Under the pieces are notes generated by a model. The model did not search any database and was not told where the DNA came from. It worked only from the letters and a program-made list of their open reading frames with translations. From contig NZ_RWIR01000068.1 of NCBI RefSeq assembly GCF_009764265.1, forward strand, positions 1-44,301: DNA of 44,301 nt. Reading direction: 5' to 3'. Below are positions 16,246 through 25,811 of this stretch, piece after piece; positions within the stretch are counted from its first letter, which is position 1, and every line of letters starts with the position of its first letter. A program made the translations under genes and the position numbers. The stretch is from Pseudomonas sp. PB101. Its GTDB lineage: Bacteria; Pseudomonadota; Gammaproteobacteria; Pseudomonadales; Pseudomonadaceae.

Positions 16246-16946
16246 GAGACAAGGCCTCAATAGTCGCGTCGCCTTACATCCGTGGCGAGCATAAATTCCA
16301 TTTAACGAAGGCCCGAAAGCCCCCACGCTATTGCACGGCCCGACATGAAAGTTACGGGGCGCACTCGTACCCGGCGCGTTATACAGAAATATCGGCGATA
16401 TGTAACGCCATATTGCCCGAACACTCGTTCAGCAATGGAAAGGACGCCTTGTATATCCCGGACATCCTGAATTGCCATCACTTCCCCGCCGGTTATATGA
16501 CACTTATCCTTCAACCTTTCCTCAGCGGATCATCAAGCAGGCGTTGGGTGAACCGGTTCACCTTTTTTCAATTTTTTTCAATTAAAAATTGGATCCTTTA
16601 CCTGCCTGAAACCATTGAATTAATTGGGTTTCAGACACTTCCGCCATGCAAATACGGCAAATGATGGCAACCAGACATCATTGCGACATGTATCAAAAAA
16701 AAGAAAAAATCCGCGCCGCGTAGGAACTTTCCTACACATCCTGTTGCCATACACGACGTTACTGGCAACTCGATATCCATATGCCAGCATCGCACTCCCA
16801 ATCATTCCTGGCAGTGTGATTTTTTGATGTCAAACATCAGCAATCACAACTCGTGAACAGGTGTTCAATCGAGAAATTAGTCGCTGCGCACGCACTCCCG
16901 TGTATATCCGGGTAGTCGTCGCGAAGTGTTCAAGGACGATGTACCG
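16246..16946. other. AT-rich intergenic region upstream of the T6SS operon
   Basis: This 700-base gap separates the divergent M48 and T6SS units and must hold the T6SS promoter. It contains an AT-rich block with an 8-bp inverted repeat (CAATTTTT/AAAAATTG, 16569-16591), a candidate for H-NS/MvaT-type silencing. It also has an 18-base palindrome at 16719-16736. I found no good sigma-54 element. Short open frames here lack ribosome sites. Confidence 0.5.
16719..16736. promoter_or_regulatory. Palindrome CGTAGGAACTTTCCTACA, possible regulator site
   Basis: The two arms GTAGG and CCTAC are separated by six bases (AACTTT), with a perfect 7-bp core GTAGGAA/TTCCTAC. The layout resembles the GacA box of pseudomonads (TGTAAG-N6-CTTACA) with a few mismatches. 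It lies about 210 bases before the first T6SS gene. The assignment is tentative. Confidence 0.3.
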
Positions 16947-17699
16947 ATGACCCAGACGTTTTTTGATGTTGAAGCATTGATCAAGCTGCGAAGCCAGACC
17001 CGGGCCATTTCCGATGCGCTCAAGGCGCAGGCTGCGGATTATCTGGCGACCCTGGCTTTGCTGATTCGTCCACAGGCGTTTTTCGGTGAATACCTGCAGG
17101 GCGCGCAACGCAGCAGCGGCCGCGAGACCCAGCACCACTTCAAGGAATTCAAGGAGCTCTACGACCGCATCGGCTCGGGCGCTCCGTTCCAACTGGTCAA
17201 CGAGCTCGAAGTGCCCCTCAACCTGCTCAGCACCACTCCGCAATTGTTTGCGCTCGAGTACGACAAGGTGCTGTCACAAAGCGGCCAATCCATTCGCATC
17301 ACCAGCCCCGTGCGCTGGGTGGTGGGCTTCAGTTCGTTCGATCTGGCGCGTTTTCGCAGCGTGATCAAAGACCCCGATCGCAGCAGCGCCGAGTTGCACC
17401 GTTTCGTCGTGCACTACCTGGTGCTGTTCTACTGCCTGAGCAAGTCACCGGGCCTCGGCCGCTTGCTCGAAGGCCTGCGTTTCCCCCTCAGTTTCGAACG
17501 CCTGAAAGACTTCGGCGACCTGCCCTTCTGCGTCATCAGCTCGCCGGTTCGCTCGCAATTGCCTGACGAAGCGGTGATCCGCAGCAGCACCCAGATCGCC
17601 GGCAACACCAGCTTCGAAGAGCTGGTGGGCCACGCCAACATCATGGAAATGAACGATGAAATCCGTCAGCGCCTGCTGCTGACGATCGAAGGAATGTAA
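16947..17699 (+). CDS. T6SS accessory protein preceding tssB
   Basis: ATG 16947 (MTQTFFDVEALIKLRSQTRA) with AAGGA ten bases upstream gives 250 aa; an in-frame GTG at 16926 is an alternative. The protein is soluble and mostly helical, with FFGEYLQGAQRSSGRETQHH, PFQLVNELEVPLNLLST and VVGFSSFDLARFRSVIKD. It is the first gene of the T6SS operon, 68 bases before tssB. A gene in this place occurs in P. putida K1-type clusters. I recall an accessory sheath-stabilising protein (TagB) that works with short TssA proteins, and this could be it, but I am not sure. It is not one of the 13 core components. Confidence 0.7.
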   Translation: MTQTFFDVEALIKLRSQTRAISDALKAQAADYLATLALLIRPQAFFGEYLQGAQRSSGRETQHHFKEFKELYDRIGSGAPFQLVNELEVPLNLLSTTPQLFALEYDKVLSQSGQSIRITSPVRWVVGFSSFDLARFRSVIKDPDRSSAELHRFVVHYLVLFYCLSKSPGLGRLLEGLRFPLSFERLKDFGDLPFCVISSPVRSQLPDEAVIRSSTQIAGNTSFEELVGHANIMEMNDEIRQRLLLTIEGM

Positions 17700-17767
17700 C
17701 GCGCCCGGCCAGGCATTGGACCGACACGCAAACGACTTGCAGCGAATTGATCGCACAGGAGATCACG

Positions 17768-18301
17768 ATGGCGAAGAAGGAAAGTACCCAGCACAAACTC
17801 GACCGCGTTCGCGCGCCTCGGGTCCATATCACCTACGACGTGGATATCGGTGACGCTCAGGAAAAGAAAGAGCTGCCCTTTGTCGTCGGTGTGCTGGGCG
17901 ATTTCTCCGGCAACCCGCTGGAGCCGCTGCCGAAGCTCAAGGACCGCAAGTTCATTTTCATCGACCGCGACAACTTCAACGGTGTGCTCAAGGGCATCAA
18001 GCCGCGCCTGACCTACCGCGTCGACAACACCCTGGCCAAGAACGGCACGCAGCTGGGCGTCGAGCTCAACTTCAACGCCCTCGAAGACTTCGAACCGCAG
18101 AACGTGGTCAAGCAGGTCGAGCCGCTGCGCAAGCTGCTGGAAGTGCGCAACAAGCTGGCGGACCTGCGCAACAAGATGGGCGGCAACGACAAGCTCGAAG
18201 AGCTGCTCATGGACGTGCTGCAGAACACCGAGAAGTTGAAAACCCTGGGCAAGGAATTCGGTCGCGAAGCCGCCGTTCCAGCCACCGACGGCAAAGCGTA
18301 G
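17768..18301 (+). CDS. tssB: T6SS sheath small subunit TssB (VipA)
   Basis: The product has 177 aa from ATG 17768 (MAKKESTQHKLDRVRAPRVH), with AGGAGA just upstream. It shows the VipA pattern: VHITYDVDIGD, LPFVVGVLGDFSGNP, FIDRDNFNGVLKGIKPRLTY and the C-terminal helical region LRKLLEVRNKLADLRNKMGG. TssB and TssC heterodimers polymerise into the contractile sheath around the Hcp tube in the cytoplasm. The length is usual. The open frame extends back to a TTG at 17747, but the ribosome site supports 17768. tssC follows after 10 bases. Confidence 0.97.
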   Translation: MAKKESTQHKLDRVRAPRVHITYDVDIGDAQEKKELPFVVGVLGDFSGNPLEPLPKLKDRKFIFIDRDNFNGVLKGIKPRLTYRVDNTLAKNGTQLGVELNFNALEDFEPQNVVKQVEPLRKLLEVRNKLADLRNKMGGNDKLEELLMDVLQNTEKLKTLGKEFGREAAVPATDGKA

Positions 18302-18311
18302 GAGCCTGACG

Positions 18312-19814
18312 ATGAACGACAAGCAAACCGTGACTCAACAGGACAGCACGCTGGTGGAAGTGGACAGCTTCACCGCGCAATCCTCGTTGCTCGACAGCAT
18401 CATTTCCGAAAGCCGCGTGGCCCGCTCCGAGACCGAGCGCACCCGCACCCGCGACCTGATCGGTGAATTGGTCAACCAGATCCTGGAAGGCGAAATGACG
18501 CCGAGCAAGGACCTGATCGCCGTGCTCGATGCGCGCATCGCCGAGATCGACGCGATGCTCTCCGAGCAGATGAACGAGATCATGCACGCCAGTGAGTTCC
18601 AGCAGCTGGAGTCCTCGTGGCGCGGCCTGAAGTATCAGGTCGACCAGACCGAGACCAGCACCACGTTGAAGATCCACTTGCTCAACGCCTCGAAGAAGGA
18701 CCTGGTGCGCGACCTCAAGGCCGCTTCCGAATTCGACCAGAGCGCGCTGTTCAAGAAGATCTACGAAGAAGAATACGGCACCTTCGGTGGTGCACCGTTC
18801 GGCATGCTGCTGGGTGACTACGAGTTCAACCGCAGCCCGGAAGACATGTACCTGCTCGAAGAGATTTCCCACGTTGCCGCGGCGGCCCACGCACCGTTCA
18901 TCTCGGCGGCCTCGCCCGAGCTGTTCGGCTGGGATTCGTTCACCGACATGTCCGGCCCGCGGGATCTGGCGAAGATTTTCGACACCGTCGAATACGCCAA
19001 GTGGAAGTCGTTCCGCGCCAGCGAAGACTCGCGTTATGTCGGCCTGACCCTGCCCCACGTGCTCGGTCGCCTGCCTTACGGCCCGGATACCACGCCGGTC
19101 GAGGAATTCAACTTCGTCGAAAGCGTCGATGGCCGTGACCACAACAAGTACCTGTGGATGAACGCCGCCTACGCGCTGGGCACCCGGGTCACCGATGCGT
19201 TTTCCCGCTACGGCTGGTGTGTGGCGATTCGCGGTGTCGAGGGTGGAGGCCTGGTGGAAGGTCTGCCGACCCACACGTTCAAGACCGATGACGGCGAAAT
19301 TGCCCTCAAGTGCCCGACCGAGATCGCCATCACCGACCGCCGCGAGAAAGAGCTGTCGGACCTCGGTTTCATTCCGCTGGTGCACTGCAAGGGCACCGAC
19401 TACGCCGCGTTCTTCGGCACCCAGTCGACGCAGAAGCAGAAGCAGTACAACACCGACATCGCCAACGCCAACGCCCGGCTTTCCGCGCAGTTGCAGTACA
19501 TCTTCGCCACCTCGCGCATCGCCCACTACATGAAGGCGATCATGCGCGACAAGATCGGCAGCTTCGCCTCGCGCAAGGACGTCGAAATGTTCCTCAACAA
19601 ATGGCTGTCGAGCTACGTGTTGCTGGACGACACCGCCAGCCAGGAAGCCAAGGCCAAGTTCCCGCTGCGCGAAGCCCGCGCCGAGGTGTTCGAGGTGCCG
19701 GGCAAGCCTGGGGTGTACAAGGCCGTGACTTACCTGCGCCCGCACTACCAACTGGACGAGCTGACCGCTTCGTTGCGCCTGGTCGCCGAATTGCCGCAAT
19801 CGACCCGCGGCTGA
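18312..19814 (+). CDS. tssC: T6SS sheath large subunit TssC (VipB)
   Basis: This 500-aa protein has the full VipB pattern: LVNQILEGEMTPSKDLIAVL, FQQLESSWRGLKYQVDQTET, FGGAPFGMLLGDYEFNRSPE, HVLGRLPYG, YGWCVAIRGVEGGGLVEGLP and a C-terminal LREARAEVFEVPGKPGVYKA. It pairs with TssB to build the contractile sheath, and its exposed N-terminal region is contacted by ClpV after contraction. TAGGAG at 18300-18305 lies across the end of tssB and precedes ATG 18312. The length is as usual for the family. The long opposite-strand open frame here is a codon-bias shadow. Confidence 0.98.
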   Translation: MNDKQTVTQQDSTLVEVDSFTAQSSLLDSIISESRVARSETERTRTRDLIGELVNQILEGEMTPSKDLIAVLDARIAEIDAMLSEQMNEIMHASEFQQLESSWRGLKYQVDQTETSTTLKIHLLNASKKDLVRDLKAASEFDQSALFKKIYEEEYGTFGGAPFGMLLGDYEFNRSPEDMYLLEEISHVAAAAHAPFISAASPELFGWDSFTDMSGPRDLAKIFDTVEYAKWKSFRASEDSRYVGLTLPHVLGRLPYGPDTTPVEEFNFVESVDGRDHNKYLWMNAAYALGTRVTDAFSRYGWCVAIRGVEGGGLVEGLPTHTFKTDDGEIALKCPTEIAITDRREKELSDLGFIPLVHCKGTDYAAFFGTQSTQKQKQYNTDIANANARLSAQLQYIFATSRIAHYMKAIMRDKIGSFASRKDVEMFLNKWLSSYVLLDDTASQEAKAKFPLREARAEVFEVPGKPGVYKAVTYLRPHYQLDELTASLRLVAELPQSTRG

Positions 19815-19839
19815 TCGACCACGTTGCCAGGGAGGCACC

Positions 19840-20322
19840 ATGACCAGTCAACACAAGCTGTTGCCATCACTGCTGGACCGATTGCTGGACGATCGTCCGC
19901 ATCAGTCCATCGAAGCGTCTTCGCAACGCTTGTGTTCGCTGGCCGATTACAAGGCCAGCATCGTTCGCGACCTGGAGATCCTGGTCAACACCCGCCAGTC
20001 CCTGGTCGCCAACGAGCTGGAGGGTTTCGTCAACCTCAGCGGCAGCATCCTCGACTACGGCATGCCGGACTTCACCAGCCGCAGCGTGCTTGATCCCAAG
20101 GATCGCCTGCTGATCCAGCGGCAACTGGAGAAAGCGATCTCGGTCGGCGACCGGCGCTTTCGCAGCGTCAAGGTGCAACTGCTCGCCCAACAGACCGGCC
20201 AACGCATGCTGACCTTTCGCGTGGACGCGGTCCTGCGCCTGCAAGACGTCACCCGTCAGGTGTCCTTCGACGCGGTGCTGCAGGTCAACACCCAGGAATA
20301 CAAAGTGCAGAACCTCAACTGA
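19840..20322 (+). CDS. tssE: T6SS baseplate protein TssE (gp25-like)
   Basis: The product has 160 aa with the gp25-like core: LLPSLLDRLLDD at the start, then SLADYKASIVRDLEILVNTR, ILDYGMPDFTSR and a C-terminal beta region LTFRVDAVLRLQDVTRQVSF. TssE is the baseplate component that nucleates sheath assembly, by homology with phage T4 gp25. A GGGAGG ribosome site precedes ATG 19840. Its TGA stop shares a base with the tssF start (TGATG), so translation is likely coupled. Length is normal. Confidence 0.96.
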   Translation: MTSQHKLLPSLLDRLLDDRPHQSIEASSQRLCSLADYKASIVRDLEILVNTRQSLVANELEGFVNLSGSILDYGMPDFTSRSVLDPKDRLLIQRQLEKAISVGDRRFRSVKVQLLAQQTGQRMLTFRVDAVLRLQDVTRQVSFDAVLQVNTQEYKVQNLN

Positions 20323-22154
20323 TGCTCGACGATCTGCTGCCCTACTACGAAAAGGAACTGTCGCACCTGCGCTTTTTGGGCCAGGAGTTTGCGAGCCAGT
20401 ACCCGAAAATCGCTTCGCGGTTGCTCATCGAGGGCGATAACTGCGAAGACCCGCATACCGAGCGCTTGATCGAAGCGTTCTCGTTCCTGTCGGCGCGGGT
20501 GCACAAAAAACTCGATGACGAGCTGCCGGAAATCGTCGAGTCGTTTCTCGAGGTCCTGTACCCGCACTACCTGCGCCCTACCCCGTCGATGTCGATCGTC
20601 GAGTTCAACCTGGGCAAGCAGGAAAAGGTGACCGAAGCGTTCCGTGTGCCCCGGCATACCGAACTCAGCGCCAACCCGATCGATGGCGTGGTGTGTAAAT
20701 TCCGCACCTGCTACCCGGTCGAACTGTGGCCGGTGGCGGTGCAGCAGGCGTCGTTCATCGAGATGGAGCGCTCAGCGTTCAACGGCCACAGCGCCGACCT
20801 GGTCGCGCGCTTGCGCATCGGCCTGGTGGCGACCTCCGACGTGCTGTTCGGCAAGCTGGAACTCGACCGCCTGCGGTTCTTCCTCGACGGCGAAAGCACC
20901 TTGATGCTGCAGCTGTACGAACTGCTGTTCAACAACCTGGCCAAGGCCACGCTGACCTTCGAAGACCAAGGCCGCAGCCGCGAGGTCGCCTTGCCGCCCA
21001 ACGCGTTGAAAGCCGTCGGTTACGCGCTCGACGAAGGCCTGGTGGATTACTCGGAGCGCTCGTTCCTCGGCTACCGCTTGCTGCACGAGTACTTCACCTT
21101 CCCCGACAAGTTCATGTTCTTCGACCTGTCGGGCTTTGCGCGGATTCTGGCGGGCAAGGACGTCGAGAAAGTCGAAATCAATTTCTACTTTTCCGACTAC
21201 GACCTGAGCGATCGCCTGGCGCGCCTGACGCAGAACATCGGGCGCAATAACTTCAAGCTCAATTGCACGCCGATCATCAACCTGTTCCGCCAGCAGGCCG
21301 AGCCGATCAAGCTGACCCACGCCCAGCACGAGTACGCGGTGACCCCGGATGTGCGCCTGCAAAGCTCGGCCGAAGTGGTGTCCATCGATCGCGTGCGGCG
21401 CGTGCGCAAAGTCGGCGGTATCGATCAGGTCGGCACCTGCCATCCGTTTTTCGAACCCCGTGGCGATCAGGGCCCGGGGCAAAGCTTCTGGATTGCCCGG
21501 CGCCGTGCGGTGCACAGCGGCCAGCGCGACGGCTCGAACGTGTTCATCCGGGTGGTGGATCGTGAGCTGGGGCTGATGGAGGCCAACAACGATACGTTGA
21601 GCATCCGCCTGACCTGCAGCAACCGCGACCTGCCGCTGATGCTGCCTTTCGGCGGCGAACGCGGCGATTTCAACATCCCCGGCAACTCGGTGATCAAGGA
21701 CATCCGCTGCCTGCGCAAGCCCACCGCCACCGCGCGCGTACCGCTGGGCAACGGGGTGATCTGGCGGCTGATCTCGCACCTGTCGCTCAACCACATGTCG
21801 CTGGTGTCCCGTGGCCGCGAAGTGCTGCTGGAGCTGTTGTCGCTCTACAACTACCGCAACGTGTCGGCGATCCGCAAACAGATCAACGGCATCGTGTCGG
21901 TCAGCAGCGAGCCGGTCGTCGCACGCATCGGCCACCCGCGGCCGAACTTCGTGCGCGGCGTCGGCATCACCCTCAATTTCGATGAAAGCCAATACACCGG
22001 CAGCGGTGTGTTTCTGTTCGGCATGGTGCTCGACCACTTCTTTGGTCAGTACTGCTCGATGAACAGCTTTACCCAATTAACCCTTCGCAGCTTGCAGCGC
22101 GAAAAGAGAGTCGTCCAATGGCCACCGCGAACCGGCGATCAACCCCTGGTCTGA
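20322..22154 (+). CDS. tssF: T6SS baseplate protein TssF
   Basis: This 610-aa protein begins with the family signature LLPYYEKELSHLRFLGQEFA and FASQYPKIASRLLIEGDN, then EDPHTERLIEAFSFLSARVH and LPEIVESFLEVLYPHYLRPT. Its later parts (VDRELGLMEANNDTLSIRLT, YNYRNVSAIRKQINGIVSVS) also match TssF. It forms wedge complexes with TssG in the baseplate (T4 gp6-like). It starts on the tssE stop and overlaps tssG by 37 bases, consistent with stoichiometric coupling. Family length is normal. Confidence 0.97.
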   Translation: MLDDLLPYYEKELSHLRFLGQEFASQYPKIASRLLIEGDNCEDPHTERLIEAFSFLSARVHKKLDDELPEIVESFLEVLYPHYLRPTPSMSIVEFNLGKQEKVTEAFRVPRHTELSANPIDGVVCKFRTCYPVELWPVAVQQASFIEMERSAFNGHSADLVARLRIGLVATSDVLFGKLELDRLRFFLDGESTLMLQLYELLFNNLAKATLTFEDQGRSREVALPPNALKAVGYALDEGLVDYSERSFLGYRLLHEYFTFPDKFMFFDLSGFARILAGKDVEKVEINFYFSDYDLSDRLARLTQNIGRNNFKLNCTPIINLFRQQAEPIKLTHAQHEYAVTPDVRLQSSAEVVSIDRVRRVRKVGGIDQVGTCHPFFEPRGDQGPGQSFWIARRRAVHSGQRDGSNVFIRVVDRELGLMEANNDTLSIRLTCSNRDLPLMLPFGGERGDFNIPGNSVIKDIRCLRKPTATARVPLGNGVIWRLISHLSLNHMSLVSRGREVLLELLSLYNYRNVSAIRKQINGIVSVSSEPVVARIGHPRPNFVRGVGITLNFDESQYTGSGVFLFGMVLDHFFGQYCSMNSFTQLTLRSLQREKRVVQWPPRTGDQPLV

Positions 22155-23188
22155 TCGACCAGGCACGGGCTGAGCCGCACCGATTCGAGTTTTTCCAATT
22201 GGTGCGCCTGCTTCGCCTGCATTACAGCAGAACCGGGCGCATGGACCTGGAAACCCGACCGCACGAAGACCCTTTGCGTTTTCGCTCGCAGCTGTCGCTG
22301 AACTTCCCGGCCAGTGAAGTCAGCGACCTGCAGTTCGAGCGCGAAGGCAAGGTGTCCGTGGCCGGCCTGCCGCTGTCCGAAGTGCAAGTCACCTTCATGG
22401 GCCTGGTCGGGCCGTCGGGTGTGCTGCCGCGCCCGTACACCGAGCTGTTGATCGAGCGGCACGTCCAGTACCGGGATGACGCGGCCCATGCGTTCCTCGA
22501 CATCTTTTCGCATCGCATGACCACGCTGTTCTACGAGGCCTGGCAAAAGTACAAGTTCTACATCGAGTACGAACGCAACGGCAGCTCGGACTTCGACCGC
22601 TACCTGCTCAACCTGGTGGGGTTCGGCCCCGAGGCGCAGAAGCAGAAATTCGACAAACAAGGCTCGCCCCTGCGCCGTGAATTGTTCAGCTACTTCTCCG
22701 GCCTGTTCGCCCAGAAGCCACGCAACGCGTTGAACCTGGAAGTGATGCTCAGCTTCTATTTTTCCCTGCCGTTCAAGGTCAAGCCGTTTGCCGGTCGCTG
22801 GCTGAAGCTCGATGCCAGCCAATGTACGCAACTGGGCCGCAAGAATGCCGTGCTCGGGCAAAGCGCCGTGGCCGGCAACCGGGTCTGGGACTACCAGTCG
22901 TGCGTGCGCATCGAAACGGCACCGCTGGAGCTGGCCGACTATCAACGCTTGCAGCCAGGCAGCGTCGACTACCAGAAGCTGGTGGAGCTGGTGCGTTTTT
23001 ATGTCGGCGCGGAACTCGACTTCCAGTTGGCGCCAAAGCTCAAACCCCAAGCCGTCCCCGTCGCCCGCCTCGGTCGTCAGGGCAACGTTTCGCTGGGCCG
23101 GCTCGGCTGGCTCAAGCGACCAGGCGTCGACGTTGAACCTTCTCGCTGCGCCCTCTTCCACATTCCTTTTGATGGGGTCTCCCTGTGA
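22118..23188 (+). CDS. tssG: T6SS baseplate protein TssG
   Basis: The product has 356 aa. The start region AEPHRFEFFQLVRLLRLHYS and the motifs LRFRSQLSLNFPASEVSDLQ, VTFMGLVGPSGVLPRPYTEL and FLDIFSHRMTTLFYEAWQKY are those of TssG. It binds TssF and TssE in the baseplate wedge. The ORF starts inside the end of tssF and its stop overlaps the GTG start of tssH by four bases. The C-terminal FHIPFDGVSL is short, and no extra domain is present. Confidence 0.96.
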   Translation: MATANRRSTPGLIDQARAEPHRFEFFQLVRLLRLHYSRTGRMDLETRPHEDPLRFRSQLSLNFPASEVSDLQFEREGKVSVAGLPLSEVQVTFMGLVGPSGVLPRPYTELLIERHVQYRDDAAHAFLDIFSHRMTTLFYEAWQKYKFYIEYERNGSSDFDRYLLNLVGFGPEAQKQKFDKQGSPLRRELFSYFSGLFAQKPRNALNLEVMLSFYFSLPFKVKPFAGRWLKLDASQCTQLGRKNAVLGQSAVAGNRVWDYQSCVRIETAPLELADYQRLQPGSVDYQKLVELVRFYVGAELDFQLAPKLKPQAVPVARLGRQGNVSLGRLGWLKRPGVDVEPSRCALFHIPFDGVSL

Positions 23189-25788
23189 ACCTGAAGTCCC
23201 TGTTCGCCAAGCTAAACGACACCAGCCGTACCGCCACCGAAAGCGCCGCGGCGCTGTGCCTGTCGGAACACCACTACGATGTCGAAATCGAGCACCTGCT
23301 GTTGCAGTTACTCGACAGCCACGACAACGACCTGCCGGCCATCCTGCGTCATTACGACGTGGTGCCTGAACGCTTGCAGGCCCAGTTGGTGACGGCACTG
23401 GGGACCTTCAAGAAAGGCAATACACGCACCCCGGCGCTGTCCCCGCACCTGACCCGCATGATCGAACAGGCCTGGGTGCTGGCGTCCATCGAATTCGGCC
23501 AGGCGCAGATCCGCACCGGCCATCTGTTGCAGGCCTTGCTCGATGACGACGAACTGCGTCGGGTGGTGATCGCCGGTGCGGCGGAGCTGGAGAAGATCAA
23601 CGCCGACGATTTGCGCCTGAACCTCAATGCTCTGGTTGAAGGCAGCGCCGAATCGGCCCAGGCCAAACCGCTTGGCACTTCAGGCGTCGCCAGCACCAGC
23701 CCGATCAAAGGCAACGGCAAGACCCCGGCCCTCGACCAATACACCATCAACCTCACGCAAAGCGCTCGCGAAGGCCGGATCGATCCGGTGCTCGGCCGCG
23801 AGTTCGAGGTGCGGCAGATGGTCGACATCCTCACCCGCCGCCGCCAGAACAACCCGATCCTGACCGGTGAAGCCGGCGTCGGCAAAACCGCCGTGGTCGA
23901 AGGCCTCGCCTTGCGCATCGTTCAAGGTGACGTGCCGTCGGTGCTCAAGGGCGTCGCCATCCACACCCTCGACCTGGGTTTATTACAGGCCGGTGCCGGC
24001 GTGAAAGGCGAGTTCGAAAACCGCCTCAAATCAGTCATTGAAGAAACCAAGCGCAGCCTGCACCCGATCATCCTGTTCATCGACGAAGCGCACACCCTGA
24101 TCGGCTCCGGTGGCCAGGCCGGGCAGAACGATGCCGCCAACCTGCTCAAGCCAGCCCTGGCTCGCGGCGAACTGCGCACCATCGCGGCGACCACCTGGGC
24201 CGAATACAAGAAGTACTTCGAGAAGGATGCCGCCCTCGCCCGCCGCTTCCAGGTGGTGAAAGTCGAAGAGCCGGACGAAGACAAGGCGATCCACATGCTG
24301 CGCGGCCTGCTGGCCAAGATGCAGGAGCATCACAAGGTCACGGTGATGGACGAAGCCCTGGTGCAGGCCGTGCGCTTGTCCAATCGCTACATCACCGGGC
24401 GCCAGTTGCCGGACAAGGCCGTCAGCGTGCTGGACACCGCGTGCGCCCGGGTCGCCCTCGGGCAATCGGCGCAGCCGGGGCCGCTGGAAGACTGCAAGCG
24501 CCAGATCGACAACCTGCAGGCGGAAATCTCGGTGCTGCAACAGGAAGCCGCCAAAGGCAGCGACCATGCCCGACGCCTGACCACCCTCAATACAGAACTG
24601 CTCAGCGAACAGCAGATCCGCGATGCCCTCGAACAACAGTGGCAACGCGAACTGCAACTGGTGGAAAAACTCGGCGCCCTCAGCCACCCGGACAATCAAA
24701 CACCTGATGCCGACGAAATTGCCGCGGTGCGCGCCGAACTCGCCAGCGTGCAGGGTGAACAACCGCTGGTGCATGCCCTGGTGGATGGGGGCACCATTGG
24801 CGAAGTGATTTCCGGCTGGACCGGCATTCCGTTGGGCAAGATGCTGCGCGACGAAATCGAAACCGTGCAGCGCCTGCCTGAGTTGCTGGGCGAGCGGGTG
24901 CTCGGCCAGGACCACGCACTGCAGGAAATCGGCAAGCGCATCAAGATTTCCCGCGCCCGCATGGAAGACCCGAACAAGCCGATCGGGGTGTTCCTGTTGC
25001 TCGGCCCGAGCGGCGTCGGCAAGACCGAAACCGCACTGGCGCTGGCCGACACCCTGTACGGCGGCGAGCGTAACGTCATCACCATCAACATGTCCGAGTA
25101 CCAGGAAGCCCACACCGTTTCCAGCCTCAAGGGTTCGCCACCGGGTTACGTCGGTTATGGCGAGGGTGGCGTGCTGACTGAAGCCGTGCGACGCAAGCCG
25201 TACAGCGTGGTGCTGCTCGATGAAGTGGAAAAAGCCCACCCGGACGTGCTCGAACTGTTTTTCCAGGTGTTCGACAAGGGCGTGCTGGATGACGGCGAAG
25301 GTCGCGAGATCAACTTCCGCAATACCGTGATCATCCTCACGTCCAACACCGGCACCGACCGCATCATGCAGTGGTGCCTGAACACCGAGCAGCAACCGAC
25401 GCCGCAAGACATCGTCGAAGGGCTGCGTAACGAGCTGAACCAGGTGTTCAAGCCGGCCTTCCTCGGCCGCCTGAGCATCGTTCCCTACTACCCGGTCAAG
25501 GACGCGATCCTCGAGCGCATCGTCGCGCTCAAGCTTGCGCGCATTCGCCAGCGCTTCGAGCGCAATCATCAAGCCGTCCTGAGCTATGACGAGGCGCTGG
25601 TCAAGGCCATTGCCTCGCGCTGCACGGAAGTCGACAGCGGCGCGCGCAACATCGACAACATTTTGTCCAGGACGCTGATGCCGGAACTGGCCCAGCGGGT
25701 CCTGGAGCGCATGGCGCAGGACAAACCGATTCAGAGTTTGAACATCGAGTTGGGCAGCGACGGCGATTTCGCCTATCGCCTGAACTGA
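23185..25788 (+). CDS. tssH: T6SS AAA+ ATPase TssH (ClpV)
   Basis: This 867-aa protein starts with GTG at 23185, overlapping tssG. It has the Clp N-domain (LCLSEHHYDVEIEHLLLQLL), first AAA+ module with Walker A GEAGVGKT and Walker B IILFIDEAHTL, a middle coiled-coil region (about residues 410-530), and second AAA+ module with Walker A GPSGVGKT and VVLLDEVEKAHPDV. The C-terminal D2-small domain follows. ClpV extracts contracted TssB/C sheaths for reuse in the cytoplasm. All catalytic motifs look intact. The similarity is to ClpV rather than ClpB, and the position in the T6SS operon confirms this. Confidence 0.98.
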   Translation: MNLKSLFAKLNDTSRTATESAAALCLSEHHYDVEIEHLLLQLLDSHDNDLPAILRHYDVVPERLQAQLVTALGTFKKGNTRTPALSPHLTRMIEQAWVLASIEFGQAQIRTGHLLQALLDDDELRRVVIAGAAELEKINADDLRLNLNALVEGSAESAQAKPLGTSGVASTSPIKGNGKTPALDQYTINLTQSAREGRIDPVLGREFEVRQMVDILTRRRQNNPILTGEAGVGKTAVVEGLALRIVQGDVPSVLKGVAIHTLDLGLLQAGAGVKGEFENRLKSVIEETKRSLHPIILFIDEAHTLIGSGGQAGQNDAANLLKPALARGELRTIAATTWAEYKKYFEKDAALARRFQVVKVEEPDEDKAIHMLRGLLAKMQEHHKVTVMDEALVQAVRLSNRYITGRQLPDKAVSVLDTACARVALGQSAQPGPLEDCKRQIDNLQAEISVLQQEAAKGSDHARRLTTLNTELLSEQQIRDALEQQWQRELQLVEKLGALSHPDNQTPDADEIAAVRAELASVQGEQPLVHALVDGGTIGEVISGWTGIPLGKMLRDEIETVQRLPELLGERVLGQDHALQEIGKRIKISRARMEDPNKPIGVFLLLGPSGVGKTETALALADTLYGGERNVITINMSEYQEAHTVSSLKGSPPGYVGYGEGGVLTEAVRRKPYSVVLLDEVEKAHPDVLELFFQVFDKGVLDDGEGREINFRNTVIILTSNTGTDRIMQWCLNTEQQPTPQDIVEGLRNELNQVFKPAFLGRLSIVPYYPVKDAILERIVALKLARIRQRFERNHQAVLSYDEALVKAIASRCTEVDSGARNIDNILSRTLMPELAQRVLERMAQDKPIQSLNIELGSDGDFAYRLN

Positions 25789-25811
25789 TCGGGCATTTAC
25801 AGGTAGTGGTC

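Noticed and set aside
16302..16514. 70-codon minus-strand frame upstream of the M48 gene
   Set aside because: No ribosome site or family; it lies in the likely promoter region.
5030..16946. Sigma-54 promoters for vgrG or the T6SS operon
   Set aside because: Candidates such as TGGCA near 16809 and 5532 lack the correctly spaced GC of the -12 element.
18207..19841. 544-codon open frame on the minus strand opposite tssC
   Set aside because: tssC is certain on the plus strand, and the opposite frame shows no family pattern.
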